Part shown: in pieces, positions 8,843-17,445 of the stretch
Numbering within the stretch: the stretch's first letter is position 1
How the letters are laid out: each line of letters begins with the position of its first letter
NCBI GenBank assembly: GCA_964521255.1
Contig: CAZFRM010000025.1
Location: 6,561 to 70,560 of the forward strand
Direction of reading: 5' to 3'
Source: ZC4RG29 sp964521255
GTDB taxonomy: Bacteria; Bacteroidota; Bacteroidia; Cytophagales; Cyclobacteriaceae
Length of the DNA: 64,000 nt
Made by a program: the position numbers and the translations under genes
The notes under the pieces: generated by a model
Databases searched by the model: none
Told to the model about the DNA's origin: nothing
What the model saw: the letters and a program-made list of their open reading frames with translations, nothing else

Positions 8843-9706
8843 ATGCGCATTTTTCTTTCGTTGTTATTCACCAACATTTATTTTTTATGTTTTGGTCAGG
8901 CTAATAATGTTTTTAGATATTATGATGAAAATTGGAATGAAATTAATACTCCGGGACTGGCTTTTTACTATCGAACCGTAGAGGCGATTGCTGATAAATA
9001 TTTAGTTACAGATTATTATGCATCAACAGACGAAAGAGAAATGGAAGCAGTTTGTAGTAAAGTTAGCCCTGAATTAATTCGTGATGGAGAGTCTAAATGG
9101 TACTATCCAAATGGTGTAATTAAAGAAGATGGATATTTTAAGAATGATAAACGAATAGGTCTTTTTAAAACAAATTATGAAAGTGGGATATCGCATTCGC
9201 TTATTCTTTACGGGGAGGACAAAACCCAATACATCCAGTTTTGGTCTGATCAGGGGAAACCTCTCTTAGACAAGGGTACGGGATTTGTTGATAAAGTCTA
9301 TTCAATTAATGAGAATTCCTCATTCATGGAGATAGAGGATTCTCTGCTCGTTGCTGCTTATTCTATAAGGCCTGAGATGCAGGATACAATTTATTTAGTA
9401 ACTAAAAGTCCAGCGGAATTTTATGGTGGAATGAATAGCTTTTATGAGGGAGTTGGGAAGGCTTTACTGGGGAAGTATCCTAAAGAAGCAAGAAGAAAAG
9501 GTATCCAGGGCAGGGTATTCATTGAATTCGTGATTGATAAAAATGGAGCAATGATTGAGGAAAAAATACTTAAAGGTATTGGAGGCGGATGCGATGAAGC
9601 AGCTTTAGCGTCATTCAGTAAATTGAAAAAGTGGAAGCCAGCATCATACAAGGGAAGGCCTGTAAAGACAAAAATGGTCCTTCCCGTCGTATTTAAATTG
9701 AGTTAA
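8843..9706 (+). CDS. Secreted protein with TonB C-terminal domain
   Basis: The frame is open from a GTG at 8828, but the ATG at 8843 gives a clean signal peptide (MRIFLSLLFTNIYFLCFGQ) and is preferred. This yields 287 residues. The middle has MORN-like or toxin_YwqK-like repeats (SKWYYPNGVIKEDGYFKNDK). The last 90 residues are a TonB C-terminal domain (YPKEARRKGIQGRVFIEFVI, then CDEAALASF and KWKPASYKGRPVKTK). Ordinary TonB is anchored in the inner membrane, whereas this protein ends its signal in FGQ like a cleaved periplasmic protein and has no other membrane segment. Proteins of this layout are common in Bacteroidota. Their role in energy transduction is unproven. The gene stands alone. 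Confidence 0.8.
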   Translation: MRIFLSLLFTNIYFLCFGQANNVFRYYDENWNEINTPGLAFYYRTVEAIADKYLVTDYYASTDEREMEAVCSKVSPELIRDGESKWYYPNGVIKEDGYFKNDKRIGLFKTNYESGISHSLILYGEDKTQYIQFWSDQGKPLLDKGTGFVDKVYSINENSSFMEIEDSLLVAAYSIRPEMQDTIYLVTKSPAEFYGGMNSFYEGVGKALLGKYPKEARRKGIQGRVFIEFVIDKNGAMIEEKILKGIGGGCDEAALASFSKLKKWKPASYKGRPVKTKMVLPVVFKLS

Positions 9707-9763
9707 GAAAATTAATTAAATTACTAAACAGTGGTTCAATAATTATTCAACGTACCAGAAGAA

Positions 9764-10174
9764 CTATTTACTAACCTTCTCTACTTCCTTTACACTAACA
9801 TACTTTCCTTTATTCCCCCAACTGTTCTGAATGTAGTTCATCAGGTCAGCAACTTCCTGATCGTTGATACCCGGAGCAGGCATGATGTTGTTGTACACTA
9901 TTCCGTTAACGGTAATTTCACCTTCCTGTCCGAACTTAATGGCGCGAATAGACCCTTCTTTATTTTTAGCAAGGTAATCGGATTTGGCAAGGGGAGGGAA
10001 GATGCCTTCTGTTCCGGTTCCGTCAGCTAAGTGGCAGGTAACACAAAGTTCTTCATACAATTGTTTACCACGTTCTTTACTCTTTGCAAATTCATCGTCC
10101 TGGAATGAATACCACGCGCTGGAGGTTATCAATGCAGCGCTTATTAAAAACAGAAATCCAAGTTTATTCTTCAT
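9764..10174 (-). CDS. Class I cytochrome c, likely electron acceptor of the adjacent dehydrogenase
   Basis: 136 residues with a signal or anchor segment at 1-22 and one haem c site, CVTCH (residues 44-48). The likely axial methionine is in the C-terminal half (NNIMPAPG), followed by DQEVADLMNYIQNSW, the usual last helix of small cytochromes c. It acts in the periplasm. It begins 6 bp after the stop of the PQQ-type dehydrogenase, so the two are almost certainly co-transcribed. I infer that it takes electrons from that enzyme and passes them to the respiratory chain. Confidence 0.92.
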   Translation of the reverse strand: MKNKLGFLFLISAALITSSAWYSFQDDEFAKSKERGKQLYEELCVTCHLADGTGTEGIFPPLAKSDYLAKNKEGSIRAIKFGQEGEITVNGIVYNNIMPAPGINDQEVADLMNYIQNSWGNKGKYVSVKEVEKVSK

Positions 10175-10180
10175 ACAGTC

Positions 10181-11326
10181 CTAACTTTTAACAGGAATAA
10201 TTTTAAATATCTTTCCACCTTCCACGGCAACATACAAATAGCCATCACGTCCTTCTGATACCGTTCTTATTCTTCCGAGATTCTCCAATAATTTTTCTTT
10301 GTGCGTCACTTTATCGTCTTTGATTTCAAGGCGCTCAAGCGACAGCGATTTTAATCCACATACAAATATGTTGCCTTTCCAGGAAGGATATTTATCGCTG
10401 GTGATAAACAACAAGTTACTGGTGGCAATAGAAGGTCGCCAGAAAATTACCGGTTGCTCCATGCCTTCTTTCACCGTATCCTTTGAAATGATTTCACCAT
10501 TATAATTTATGCCGTAGGTTATTTCAGGCCATCCATAATTCTTTCCTTTCTGAATGATGTTTAATTCATCACCACCCATAGGCCCATGTTCAGTCTCCCA
10601 TATATCCCCGGTTTCAGGATTCAACGCAAGGCCTTGAGGATTTCTGTTTCCGTAAGTGTATATAGCTTTTACCGCACCCGGTGTGTTAACAAAGGGATTA
10701 TCTGCCGGTATACTGCCATCATCATTGATACGATACACTTTGCCATTATACGTGTTGAGCTGTTGTGCCTTCTTCATCTCGCCACGTTCGCCGATAGAGA
10801 AATACAAATAGCCTTGCTTATCAAATTCCATTCTTCCACCAAAGTGGTGCCCTGCATTTGTGAAAGGTTCACCCTTGAAAATAATTTGCTGATCAACAAG
10901 GTTGTTGTCCTTGAGATGGGCGCGCATAATATAAGTCATGCCTCCGGTTTCATCTTTCTTATCAGAAACAGCAGCATAGGAAATATAGAGCCAACCATTT
11001 TTATCGTAGTCCGGATGAAGTTCAAGATCAAATAACCCTCCTTGTCCGCGTGAAAAAACTTTCGGAACGCCTTCAATCTTTTCTTTTACCAATTTTCCGT
11101 TGCGAACTATTCTGATTTCTCCTGATTTGTCGGTTACCAGCATATCGCCGTTAGGCAAAAAGGCAAGGCTCCACGGTACACCAATACCTGTTTCAATCGT
11201 ATCCAATGTAAAGGTGAGTTTTTCTGATTGGATAGTTTTTTCGTTGCTTTCAGAATAATGTAGAAAAGCAAAGAACGAGCTAGTGATCAAAATAAAAGAC
11301 AGCGCTTTTAAAAAAGGATGTTGCAT
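10181..11326 (-). CDS. PQQ-dependent sugar dehydrogenase (GSDH/Asd family)
   Basis: The ATG at 11326 gives a 381-residue protein with a signal or anchor (MQHPFLKALSFILITSSFFAF). The frame is also open to a TTG at 11350, but the ATG is better. The body is the six-bladed propeller of soluble aldose dehydrogenases: VPWSLAFLPNGDMLVTDKSG, AGHHFGGRMEFDKQGYLYFS, GNRNPQGLALNP and TEHGPMGGDELN. In relatives the conserved His and the NRNPQG and EHGP loops bind PQQ and calcium. The family oxidises aldoses to lactones in the periplasm. The cytochrome c downstream completes an electron path. No PQQ synthesis genes are in the window, so the cofactor may be imported or made elsewhere. Confidence 0.92.
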   Translation of the reverse strand: MQHPFLKALSFILITSSFFAFLHYSESNEKTIQSEKLTFTLDTIETGIGVPWSLAFLPNGDMLVTDKSGEIRIVRNGKLVKEKIEGVPKVFSRGQGGLFDLELHPDYDKNGWLYISYAAVSDKKDETGGMTYIMRAHLKDNNLVDQQIIFKGEPFTNAGHHFGGRMEFDKQGYLYFSIGERGEMKKAQQLNTYNGKVYRINDDGSIPADNPFVNTPGAVKAIYTYGNRNPQGLALNPETGDIWETEHGPMGGDELNIIQKGKNYGWPEITYGINYNGEIISKDTVKEGMEQPVIFWRPSIATSNLLFITSDKYPSWKGNIFVCGLKSLSLERLEIKDDKVTHKEKLLENLGRIRTVSEGRDGYLYVAVEGGKIFKIIPVKS

Positions 11327-11580
11327 AAAAGGGGAATGAGTTAGTGCCAAGTATACTAAAATTTTCTATGGTGCCCATTTCTTATTTTATGGATGGAACA
11401 TCAGCTCAAAATTCGTTCAACATCTTTAAGCAAATGGCTCTGGTCGGCGTTAGTTTATATGGATTTCGAACATTGAATTTTAAATATTGTTTCCCGATTC
11501 CTCCTATTTAAGAGAATAAAGGGATTTTTTCATGCTGCTTAATTTTAGTCTCATTCATGATGTAAATTTCACAATCCTTC

Positions 11581-11588
11581 TAACTTTG
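11581..11588 (+). promoter_or_regulatory. Candidate Bacteroidota -7 promoter box of accA
   Basis: TAACTTTG matches the Bacteroidota sigma-A -7 consensus TAnnTTTG exactly and lies 21 bp before the accA ATG, giving a short leader. No good TTTG -33 box is seen, so this remains a candidate. Confidence 0.45.
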
Positions 11589-11609
11589 TGCCACTAACAT
11601 TAACCCCCT

Positions 11610-12557
11610 ATGTTATTGGACTTTGAAAAGCCTATAGCGGATCTCGAAGCAAAACTGGAAGATATGAAGCATCTCGCTCACGACAGTGAAGCAGATGTTA
11701 AAGATGCGATCAAGGCCCTTGAGAAGAAAATCAAAGACCTTAAGAAAGAAACCTTCGAGAATTTAACCGGCTGGCAGCGTGTTCAGTTATCACGTCATCC
11801 CGACAGACCTTATACACTGGATTACATTTATGAAATAACCACTGACTTTATAGAAATCCACGGAGACCGTACCGTTGGCGATGATAAGGCAATGGTGGGT
11901 GGGTTTGGCACGGTGGATGGTCATACTTTCATGCTGATTGGGCAACAGAAAGGAAGAAATACAAAGCAACGCCAGATGAGAAATTTCGGGATGGCAAATC
12001 CTGAAGGATATCGCAAAGCATTGCGACTGATGAAGATGGCAGAAAAATTCAACAAACCCATTGTTACCTTCATCGATACCCCCGGTGCGTTTCCCGGTCT
12101 GGAAGCAGAAGAGCGCGGACAAGGAGAAGCGATTGCGAGAAACTTAAAAGAGATGTTCACGCTGAAAGTTCCTGTGATTTGCATCGTCATTGGTGAAGGG
12201 GCGTCGGGTGGAGCGTTAGGTGTTGCAATCGGTGATCGTGTACTTATGTTAGAGAATTCGTGGTACTCGGTAATTTCTCCTGAGAATTGTTCAACCATTT
12301 TATGGCGGAGCTGGGATTTTAAAGAACAGGCAGCTGAGTTGCTTAAGCTTACAGCGAAGGATATGTTGTCGATAAAATTGATTGACGGTATTGTGAAGGA
12401 GCCGCTGGGTGGTGCACATACAGATATTAAGTGGATGGCGACACAACTGAAGAAAGTGATCAAGGAATCTACAAAAGAATTATTAAAATTAACGCCTGAG
12501 AAAAGAATTGAACAACGGATTGATAAGTTTTGCAGCATGGGCGTTGTGAAGGAGTAG
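11610..12557 (+). CDS. accA: Acetyl-CoA carboxylase carboxyltransferase subunit alpha
   Basis: 315 residues, the normal AccA length. The N-terminus has the helical start (FEKPIADLEAKLEDMK). The crotonase-fold core follows, with LSRHPDRPYTLDYI, GDRTVGDDKAMVGGFG, KPIVTFIDTPGAFPGLEAEE and the oxyanion region GEGASGGALGVAIGD. Together with AccD it moves the carboxyl group from carboxybiotin to acetyl-CoA, the first committed step of fatty acid synthesis in the cytoplasm. accD is not in the window. The gene has its own -7 box and a strong terminator, so it is probably monocistronic. Confidence 0.98.
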   Translation: MLLDFEKPIADLEAKLEDMKHLAHDSEADVKDAIKALEKKIKDLKKETFENLTGWQRVQLSRHPDRPYTLDYIYEITTDFIEIHGDRTVGDDKAMVGGFGTVDGHTFMLIGQQKGRNTKQRQMRNFGMANPEGYRKALRLMKMAEKFNKPIVTFIDTPGAFPGLEAEERGQGEAIARNLKEMFTLKVPVICIVIGEGASGGALGVAIGDRVLMLENSWYSVISPENCSTILWRSWDFKEQAAELLKLTAKDMLSIKLIDGIVKEPLGGAHTDIKWMATQLKKVIKESTKELLKLTPEKRIEQRIDKFCSMGVVKE

Positions 12558-12582
12558 TTCGTCTTTAAAAAGAAAATAAATG

Positions 12583-12608
12583 AAACCGCTTCACGGCGGT
12601 TTTTTTTG
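12583..12608 (+). terminator. Rho-independent terminator of accA
   Basis: AAACCGC (12583-12589) pairs with GCGGTTT (12596-12602) over a six-base loop, and the run of T continues to 12608. It begins 25 bp after the accA stop. Confidence 0.85.
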
Positions 12609-12658
12609 TTAATTGCGGCAATCATTTATAGCTAAAGGCAAATCGAAATTGGTGTGAT

Positions 12659-13495
12659 ATGAAACTTCACGTTATCAACACAGGTTTTTTTAAACTGGAT
12701 GGAGGCGCCATGTTTGGTGTGGTTCCTAAATCGATCTGGAATCGACTCAATCCTGCGGATGAAAAAAATCTTTGCAGTTGGGCCATGCGGTGCTTATTGA
12801 TCGAAAACGGAAATAAGTTAATTCTTATCGATAACGGAATAGGGGATAAGCAAGATGAAAAGTTTCTAAGCTATTATTACCTGCATGGTGAGGATGGTCT
12901 TATCAATTCGTTGTACCTCGCCGGATACTCACCTCATGAAGTTACCGATATGTTTTTAACTCACCTCCACTTTGACCATTGTGGCGGAGGAACGAAATAT
13001 GAAGATGGTAAAACAGCGCTCACTTTCCCGCATGCAAATTACTGGACCAATGCCGGTCATTGGAAATGGGCGACAGAACCGAACCCCAGGGAGAAGGCAA
13101 GCTTTTTAAAAGAGAATATCATTCCTATGAAGGAAAGCGGCCAGTTAAAGTATGTTGATCCGAAAATAAATCCGTTCAATGAGTTTGATATTTTCTATGC
13201 CTCCGGACACACCGATAAAATGATGATACCCATGATACCTTACAAAGGTAAAATCATTTGCTTTGTTACCGATCTTATTCCTTCCGCAGGACACATACCT
13301 GTTCCGTATGTAATGGGGTATGACACAAGACCGCTAATAGCCATGGAGGAGAAAGAGAGATTCCTGAAAGCAGCAGCAGATAATGGTTACATTTTATTCT
13401 TTGAACATGACCCTGTGCATGAATGTTGTACGGTGAAACATACCGAGAAAGGTGTACGACTGGATAGAACATTTAAGCTTGGCGAAATAGTTTAA
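12659..13495 (+). CDS. Metallo-beta-lactamase-fold hydrolase
   Basis: 278 residues. The di-zinc site motif is clear: THLHFDHCGGG (HxHxDH, about residues 101-111), with a downstream zinc His in YASGHTDKM and a further His in FFEHDPVHE. The start MKLHVINTGFFKLDGGAMFG is typical of the lactonase/hydrolase branch, close to AttM-like N-acyl homoserine lactonases and related proteins. There is no signal peptide, so it is cytoplasmic. The family hydrolyses lactones, esters or phosphoesters, and this sequence alone does not fix the substrate. It lies 41 bp before the patatin gene on the same strand, and a shared transcript is likely. Confidence 0.88.
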   Translation: MKLHVINTGFFKLDGGAMFGVVPKSIWNRLNPADEKNLCSWAMRCLLIENGNKLILIDNGIGDKQDEKFLSYYYLHGEDGLINSLYLAGYSPHEVTDMFLTHLHFDHCGGGTKYEDGKTALTFPHANYWTNAGHWKWATEPNPREKASFLKENIIPMKESGQLKYVDPKINPFNEFDIFYASGHTDKMMIPMIPYKGKIICFVTDLIPSAGHIPVPYVMGYDTRPLIAMEEKERFLKAAADNGYILFFEHDPVHECCTVKHTEKGVRLDRTFKLGEIV

Positions 13496-13536
13496 TGATG
13501 TCACAAATTTCTCACGCTAAATCTCAAATTTAGTTT

Positions 13537-14289
13537 ATGAAGATAGGCCTGGTACTTTCCGGAGGTGGCGCAAGAGGCCTTATGCACCTGGGTGTGATTA
13601 AAGCACTGAATGAACTGGGTGTGCAATTCTCCTGCATTTCAGGAACCAGTGCAGGATCAATCATTGGAGCGCTCTATGCATACGGACATTCACCTGAAGA
13701 TATTTTAAAACAAATTTCGACCGGATATTTCAAGGCAGTAAGACCAGCTTGGGCTTTATCAGGATTGATGAGTTTGGAAGGACTCAAAACTGAATTGCTC
13801 CGATACATACCTGAAAATAATTTTGCCGCACTGAAAATTCCGTTAACGACCGTCGCCACTGACCTGGTGAAAGGACAAGCTAAATATTTTGATGAAGGTG
13901 AGTTAATTCCGGCGGTGCTTGCATCAGCATGTGTGCCTGCTGTATTCAATCCTGTAACGGTGAATGGTGTTATGTATGTTGACGGAGGCATATTGGATAA
14001 CCTTCCCGTTAAGCCAATTCAGGATAAATGTGATTTTATTATTGCGTCTCACTGCAACCCTATCGATGACCATTTTGACAGGATGAATATCAAAGCCATT
14101 ATAGAAAGAAGTCTTTTGATGGCAATTAATGGAAATACCACTGTGAGTAAGGGTATGTGTAATGTGTTGATAGAGCCTCCGGGTATAAGCAAGTTTGGTG
14201 GTTTTGATATAGGAAGGGCTAAGGAAATGTTTGCCATTGGATATGATTTTACGATAACCAATTTCAAGTCATATAACTTTAATCCATAA
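13537..14289 (+). CDS. Patatin-like phospholipase
   Basis: 250 residues forming a minimal patatin domain. The oxyanion loop is LSGGGARGLMHLGV (about 8-21), the nucleophile elbow is SGTSAGSI (GxSxG), and the Asp of the catalytic dyad lies in YVDGGILDNLP. The family cleaves acyl chains from glycerolipids. There is no signal peptide, so it is cytoplasmic or membrane-associated. All catalytic residues are intact. It follows the MBL hydrolase closely, and both are hydrolases of ester-like bonds, but a joint pathway is only a guess. Confidence 0.93.
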   Translation: MKIGLVLSGGGARGLMHLGVIKALNELGVQFSCISGTSAGSIIGALYAYGHSPEDILKQISTGYFKAVRPAWALSGLMSLEGLKTELLRYIPENNFAALKIPLTTVATDLVKGQAKYFDEGELIPAVLASACVPAVFNPVTVNGVMYVDGGILDNLPVKPIQDKCDFIIASHCNPIDDHFDRMNIKAIIERSLLMAINGNTTVSKGMCNVLIEPPGISKFGGFDIGRAKEMFAIGYDFTITNFKSYNFNP

Positions 14290-14430
14290 GTTATATTAAT
14301 CGTTAATTCCTCTAAAACAATTTAGTGGTCAGCGTTAATTACAGATAAGGTCCTGATTTAGGTCGTTGAAATATTTTATCCTTAGCTACTTCCTTCCCAA
14401 TTTTGAAGTTAAAATCAAATCAAGCTAATC

Positions 14431-14937
14431 ATGAAAAAAGTAAGTCTTTATCTCGCTGTCATTGTTTTTTTATTCGCTAACGCTGCTTTTGCACAAATTC
14501 AAAAAGGAGCATTCCTGGTTGGTGCATCTTCCAACTTTGGTTATTCATCGACTTCTTACGAGAACTCTGATGACAACGTGAATTTATTTTCGTTAAACCT
14601 GAAAGGAGGATATTTTGTAATTGATGATTTGACGTTTGGCCTTTCGTTTGGATACAATAAATTTTCTGTGGGTGATAACGATGCATCAACAACGTCTGTC
14701 GGATTTTTTGGACGGTACTATGTAAACGGTAAATTCTTCGCTGGTATGGGTTATAATTCCAGCAAAGCTGAAGGTGCCGATGCAATTAACAGGGTGCCGT
14801 TTGAAATTGGATATGCCGCATTCCTTAATAACAATATAGCAGTGGAACCATCGTTAAGTTATGCTATTGGTGTGAGCGATAATAAGTCAAATCAATTTGC
14901 GCTTAACGTGGGGTTTGCTTTGTATTTTAATAGATGA
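14431..14937 (+). CDS. Small outer membrane beta-barrel protein
   Basis: 168 residues with a strong signal peptide (MKKVSLYLAVIVFLFANAAFAQ). The mature part alternates polar and aromatic residues as in eight-stranded barrels: FLVGASSNFGYSSTSYEN, VNLFSLNLKGGYFVIDDL, and a C-terminal strand ending in FALYFNR. This resembles the OmpW/PorT-type barrels of Bacteroidota. The function is unknown. It is transcribed alone. A ~170 bp repeat copy lies shortly downstream. Confidence 0.82.
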   Translation: MKKVSLYLAVIVFLFANAAFAQIQKGAFLVGASSNFGYSSTSYENSDDNVNLFSLNLKGGYFVIDDLTFGLSFGYNKFSVGDNDASTTSVGFFGRYYVNGKFFAGMGYNSSKAEGADAINRVPFEIGYAAFLNNNIAVEPSLSYAIGVSDNKSNQFALNVGFALYFNR

Positions 14938-15011
14938 GGATTTAATTACTAATGTCTTGTGCGATTTTTTCCACATTGACAGGTGGTAACTGAGAACGAA
15001 GTATAAACTAT

Positions 15012-15175
15012 TAATGAGAGCATCATTTACTAATGTAAAAACTTTATCAACAGATAATAACCAATGTTGAAAGTAGGCAAATTGCCTATTGCCTTTTGCT
15101 TACTGCCATTTTTTCGTTTGTATCATAGATTTTGAATGAACTAAGTAGCACTGAATCACTAAACGATTAATATAT
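15012..15175. repeat. Dispersed ~170 bp repeat, copy A
   Basis: The segment starting TAATGAGAGCATCAT closely matches 17256-17433. Shared blocks include TTATCAACAGATA, ACCAATGTTGAAA, ATTGCCTATTGCC, TTGTATCATAGATTTT and GAATGAACTAAGTAGCACT. The two copies are in the same orientation. Copy A has a compact palindrome, TAGGCAAATTGCCTA (15074-15088). No ORF is evident. Confidence 0.8.
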
Positions 15176-15255
15176 TGGGCTGGCTCATCAAAATTCACTC
15201 ATTTTTTTTAGGCCCCATTTTTGTTTATAGATTTAAAAACTAAATGTCATTTTTT

Positions 15256-15843
15256 ATGAACAAGACAAGGATCTTACTAATTGCCTTATTTATAGCGGGA
15301 GCATCAACTTCCGTTTTCTCCCAGACTCAATTCTCTTTAGGCATAAAGGGAGGGTTAAATTTTGCCACCATTGATGCGAGCCAGCCAGGGGAGACGTATG
15401 ATAACAGAACCGGCTATCATTTCGGCGCTTTCGGACTTTTGAAGTTTACAAGGATTGGCATTCAACCTGAGCTGCTTTTCTCGCAACAGGGAACTAAAGT
15501 AAAGGTTGATGGAACTGATTTTGAATCTAACTTCAGCTACGTTAATATACCAATCATAGTAAAGTTATATACAGTGGGCGGCTTAAACTTACAGGCTGGT
15601 CCTCAATTTGGATTTTTATCATCTGCTGATTGGAAAGGTGAGAATGTAAAGGATTTTCTAAAGGGTTCGGATGTAAGTCTTGCACTTGGTGTAGGATGGG
15701 ATCTTCCCTTCGGATTGACCATTGATGGTCGTTACAATTTAGGGCTTTCCGACATTAGCGATTCGCCGGCCTATAATGAAATCAAGAACCAGGTGTGGCA
15801 GGTGTCAGTGGGGTATAAGCTTTTCAACTTCGGTAAAAAATAA
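15256..15843 (+). CDS. PorT-family outer membrane beta-barrel protein
   Basis: 195 residues from the ATG at 15256, which starts directly at the signal peptide (MNKTRILLIALFIAGASTSVFSQ). An ATG four codons earlier at 15244 is also possible. The mature domain is the porin-family barrel common in Bacteroidota (FSLGIKGGLNFATIDAS, GIQPELLFSQQGTKV, NIPIIVKLY, GLNLQAGPQFGF). Such proteins sit in the outer membrane, and their precise function is usually unknown. It converges on tyrS with a shared terminator. Together the two genes are bracketed by the two repeat copies. Confidence 0.87.
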   Translation: MNKTRILLIALFIAGASTSVFSQTQFSLGIKGGLNFATIDASQPGETYDNRTGYHFGAFGLLKFTRIGIQPELLFSQQGTKVKVDGTDFESNFSYVNIPIIVKLYTVGGLNLQAGPQFGFLSSADWKGENVKDFLKGSDVSLALGVGWDLPFGLTIDGRYNLGLSDISDSPAYNEIKNQVWQVSVGYKLFNFGKK

Positions 15844-15879
15844 TACTTGCTAAAACCAGCATAATTTTTAAAAAAACTG

Positions 15880-15911
15880 AGAGGGATGGCAGAAGCCATC
15901 CCTCTTTTAAT
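15880..15911. terminator. Bidirectional terminator between barrel gene and tyrS
   Basis: AGAGGGATGGC (15880-15890) and GCCATCCCTCT (15895-15905) form a perfect 11 bp stem with loop AGAA. T-rich sequence follows on the plus strand, and an A-tract (15871-15876) precedes it, serving the minus strand. It fits exactly between the convergent stops and touches the tyrS stop codon. Confidence 0.88.
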
Positions 15912-17187
15912 TTATACTTATCAAATAATAATTCTTCTTCCCCTTCTGTGCCAGCAGGTATTTTCCCTGTAGCAATTTCAGATCAGCTTTGATATTTGGA
16001 TCATCTACTTTAAGTTTATTCAAGCTCACTCCACCACCCTGAATCATTTTACGCGCTTCTCCCTTTGAGGAAAATATTATACCTCCGGTGACGACAGACA
16101 ACAAATCAGTTACATTAGAGCAGTTCTCAAATTCACTTTTTGAAATAGAGGTTTGTGGTACGCCTTCAAAAACGGCAAGCAAGGTATCTTCATCCAGGCT
16201 CTGAAGATCTTCCGTTGTAGAGTTCCCAAATAAAATGGAGGAAGCTTTCAATGCCTTTTCATACTCAGATTGTGAGTGTACCCTCACCGTTATATCCATT
16301 GCAAGAGCCTGTTGGAGCTTTCTCAGATGAGGCGCAACCTGATGTTCCTGAATTAATCTATCAATCTCATCCTTTGTGAAAAGTGTAAATATCTTTATGA
16401 ATGAAATGGCATCTTCATCAGAAACATTAAGCCAGTACTGGTAGAATTTATAAGGGGAAGTTTTCTTCGGATCAAGCCACACATTGCCACCTTCTGTTTT
16501 TCCAAACTTCGAACCGTCCGCTTTGGTAATGAGCTTTGTCGTGAGTGCATAGGCATCACCGTTGGCTTTACGCCTGATCAATTCTGTTCCTGTTACAATG
16601 TTGCCCCATTGATCAGATCCACCCATTTGAAGTTTACAGCCCTTATGTTCGTAGAGCCAGTAGAAGTCGTATCCCTGAACTAATTGATAAGTAAACTCTG
16701 TGAAGGAAAGGCCTGACTCCAATCTTTTCTGCACGGAATCTTTCGCCATCATATAATTAACGGTAATGTGCTTTCCTACATCGCGGATGAAGTCGAGAAA
16801 GCCGAGGCCCTTAAACCAATCGTAGTTATTTACTAACTCAGCGCCACCTTTGCTGAAGTCAAGAAATTTTTCCAACTGCGCTTTCACGCAAGCTTCGTTG
16901 TGGCGAAGAACATCTTCTGATAATAAATTTCGCTCGGCAGATTTTCCGGAAGGATCCCCCACCATTCCTGTAGCGCCGCCCACCAGTGCAACCGGTTTGT
17001 GACCGCACTGCTGAAAATGAACCAATGTCATGATCTGAACGAGGTGACCAATGTGGAGAGAGTCTGCGGTAGGATCAAAACCAATATAGCCGGCAGTAGA
17101 TTCTTTGGAGAGTTGTTTCTCTGTCTCCGGCATTATATCGTGCAACATTCCGCGCCAGCGAAGTTCTTCAACAAAATTCTTTTTCAT
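15907..17187 (-). CDS. tyrS: Tyrosyl-tRNA synthetase
   Basis: 426 residues from the ATG at 17187; an upstream in-frame TTG adds only two codons. It is a class I synthetase with HIGH at residues 45-48 (DSLHIGHLV) and the KMSKS counterpart as KFGKT (227-231). Tyrosine-pocket segments are GYIGFDPTADSL and YQLVQGYDFYWLYEH, and GGSDQWGNIVTG is also diagnostic. The C-terminal 80 residues are an S4 RNA-binding domain (GGVSLNKLKVDDP). It charges tRNA-Tyr in the cytoplasm. The length is standard and no motif is damaged. Confidence 0.98.
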   Translation of the reverse strand: MKKNFVEELRWRGMLHDIMPETEKQLSKESTAGYIGFDPTADSLHIGHLVQIMTLVHFQQCGHKPVALVGGATGMVGDPSGKSAERNLLSEDVLRHNEACVKAQLEKFLDFSKGGAELVNNYDWFKGLGFLDFIRDVGKHITVNYMMAKDSVQKRLESGLSFTEFTYQLVQGYDFYWLYEHKGCKLQMGGSDQWGNIVTGTELIRRKANGDAYALTTKLITKADGSKFGKTEGGNVWLDPKKTSPYKFYQYWLNVSDEDAISFIKIFTLFTKDEIDRLIQEHQVAPHLRKLQQALAMDITVRVHSQSEYEKALKASSILFGNSTTEDLQSLDEDTLLAVFEGVPQTSISKSEFENCSNVTDLLSVVTGGIIFSSKGEARKMIQGGGVSLNKLKVDDPNIKADLKLLQGKYLLAQKGKKNYYLISIN

Positions 17188-17255
17188 TCGCAACTATAAA
17201 TTCGGCGCAATATAGTTATCAGATATCAGTTATCGTTTATCGGTTCATCACTTAA

Positions 17256-17433
17256 TAATGAGAGCATCATAAAACATTTTATCAACAGATATTAACCAAT
17301 GTTGAAAAATAGGCAATAGGCAATCGCAGTAGGCAAAATTGCCTATTGCCATTTGCTTACTGCCATTTTTTTGTTTGTATCATAGATTTTTGAATGAACT
17401 AAGTAGCACTAAATCACTAAACGATTGATATAT
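17256..17433. repeat. Dispersed ~170 bp repeat, copy B
   Basis: Direct-orientation copy of 15012-15175. It differs mainly by an extra tandem of AGGCAAT-type units (about 17309-17330), so the copies have diverged by small expansions. It lies between the start of tyrS and the 3' end of the degenerate carbonic anhydrase. Confidence 0.8.
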
Positions 17434-17445
17434 ACATTTTGCCAG

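Noticed and set aside
11921..12625. 234-codon minus-strand ORF over accA
   Set aside because: It is antisense to a certain housekeeping gene and has low-complexity composition. It is a codon-bias shadow.
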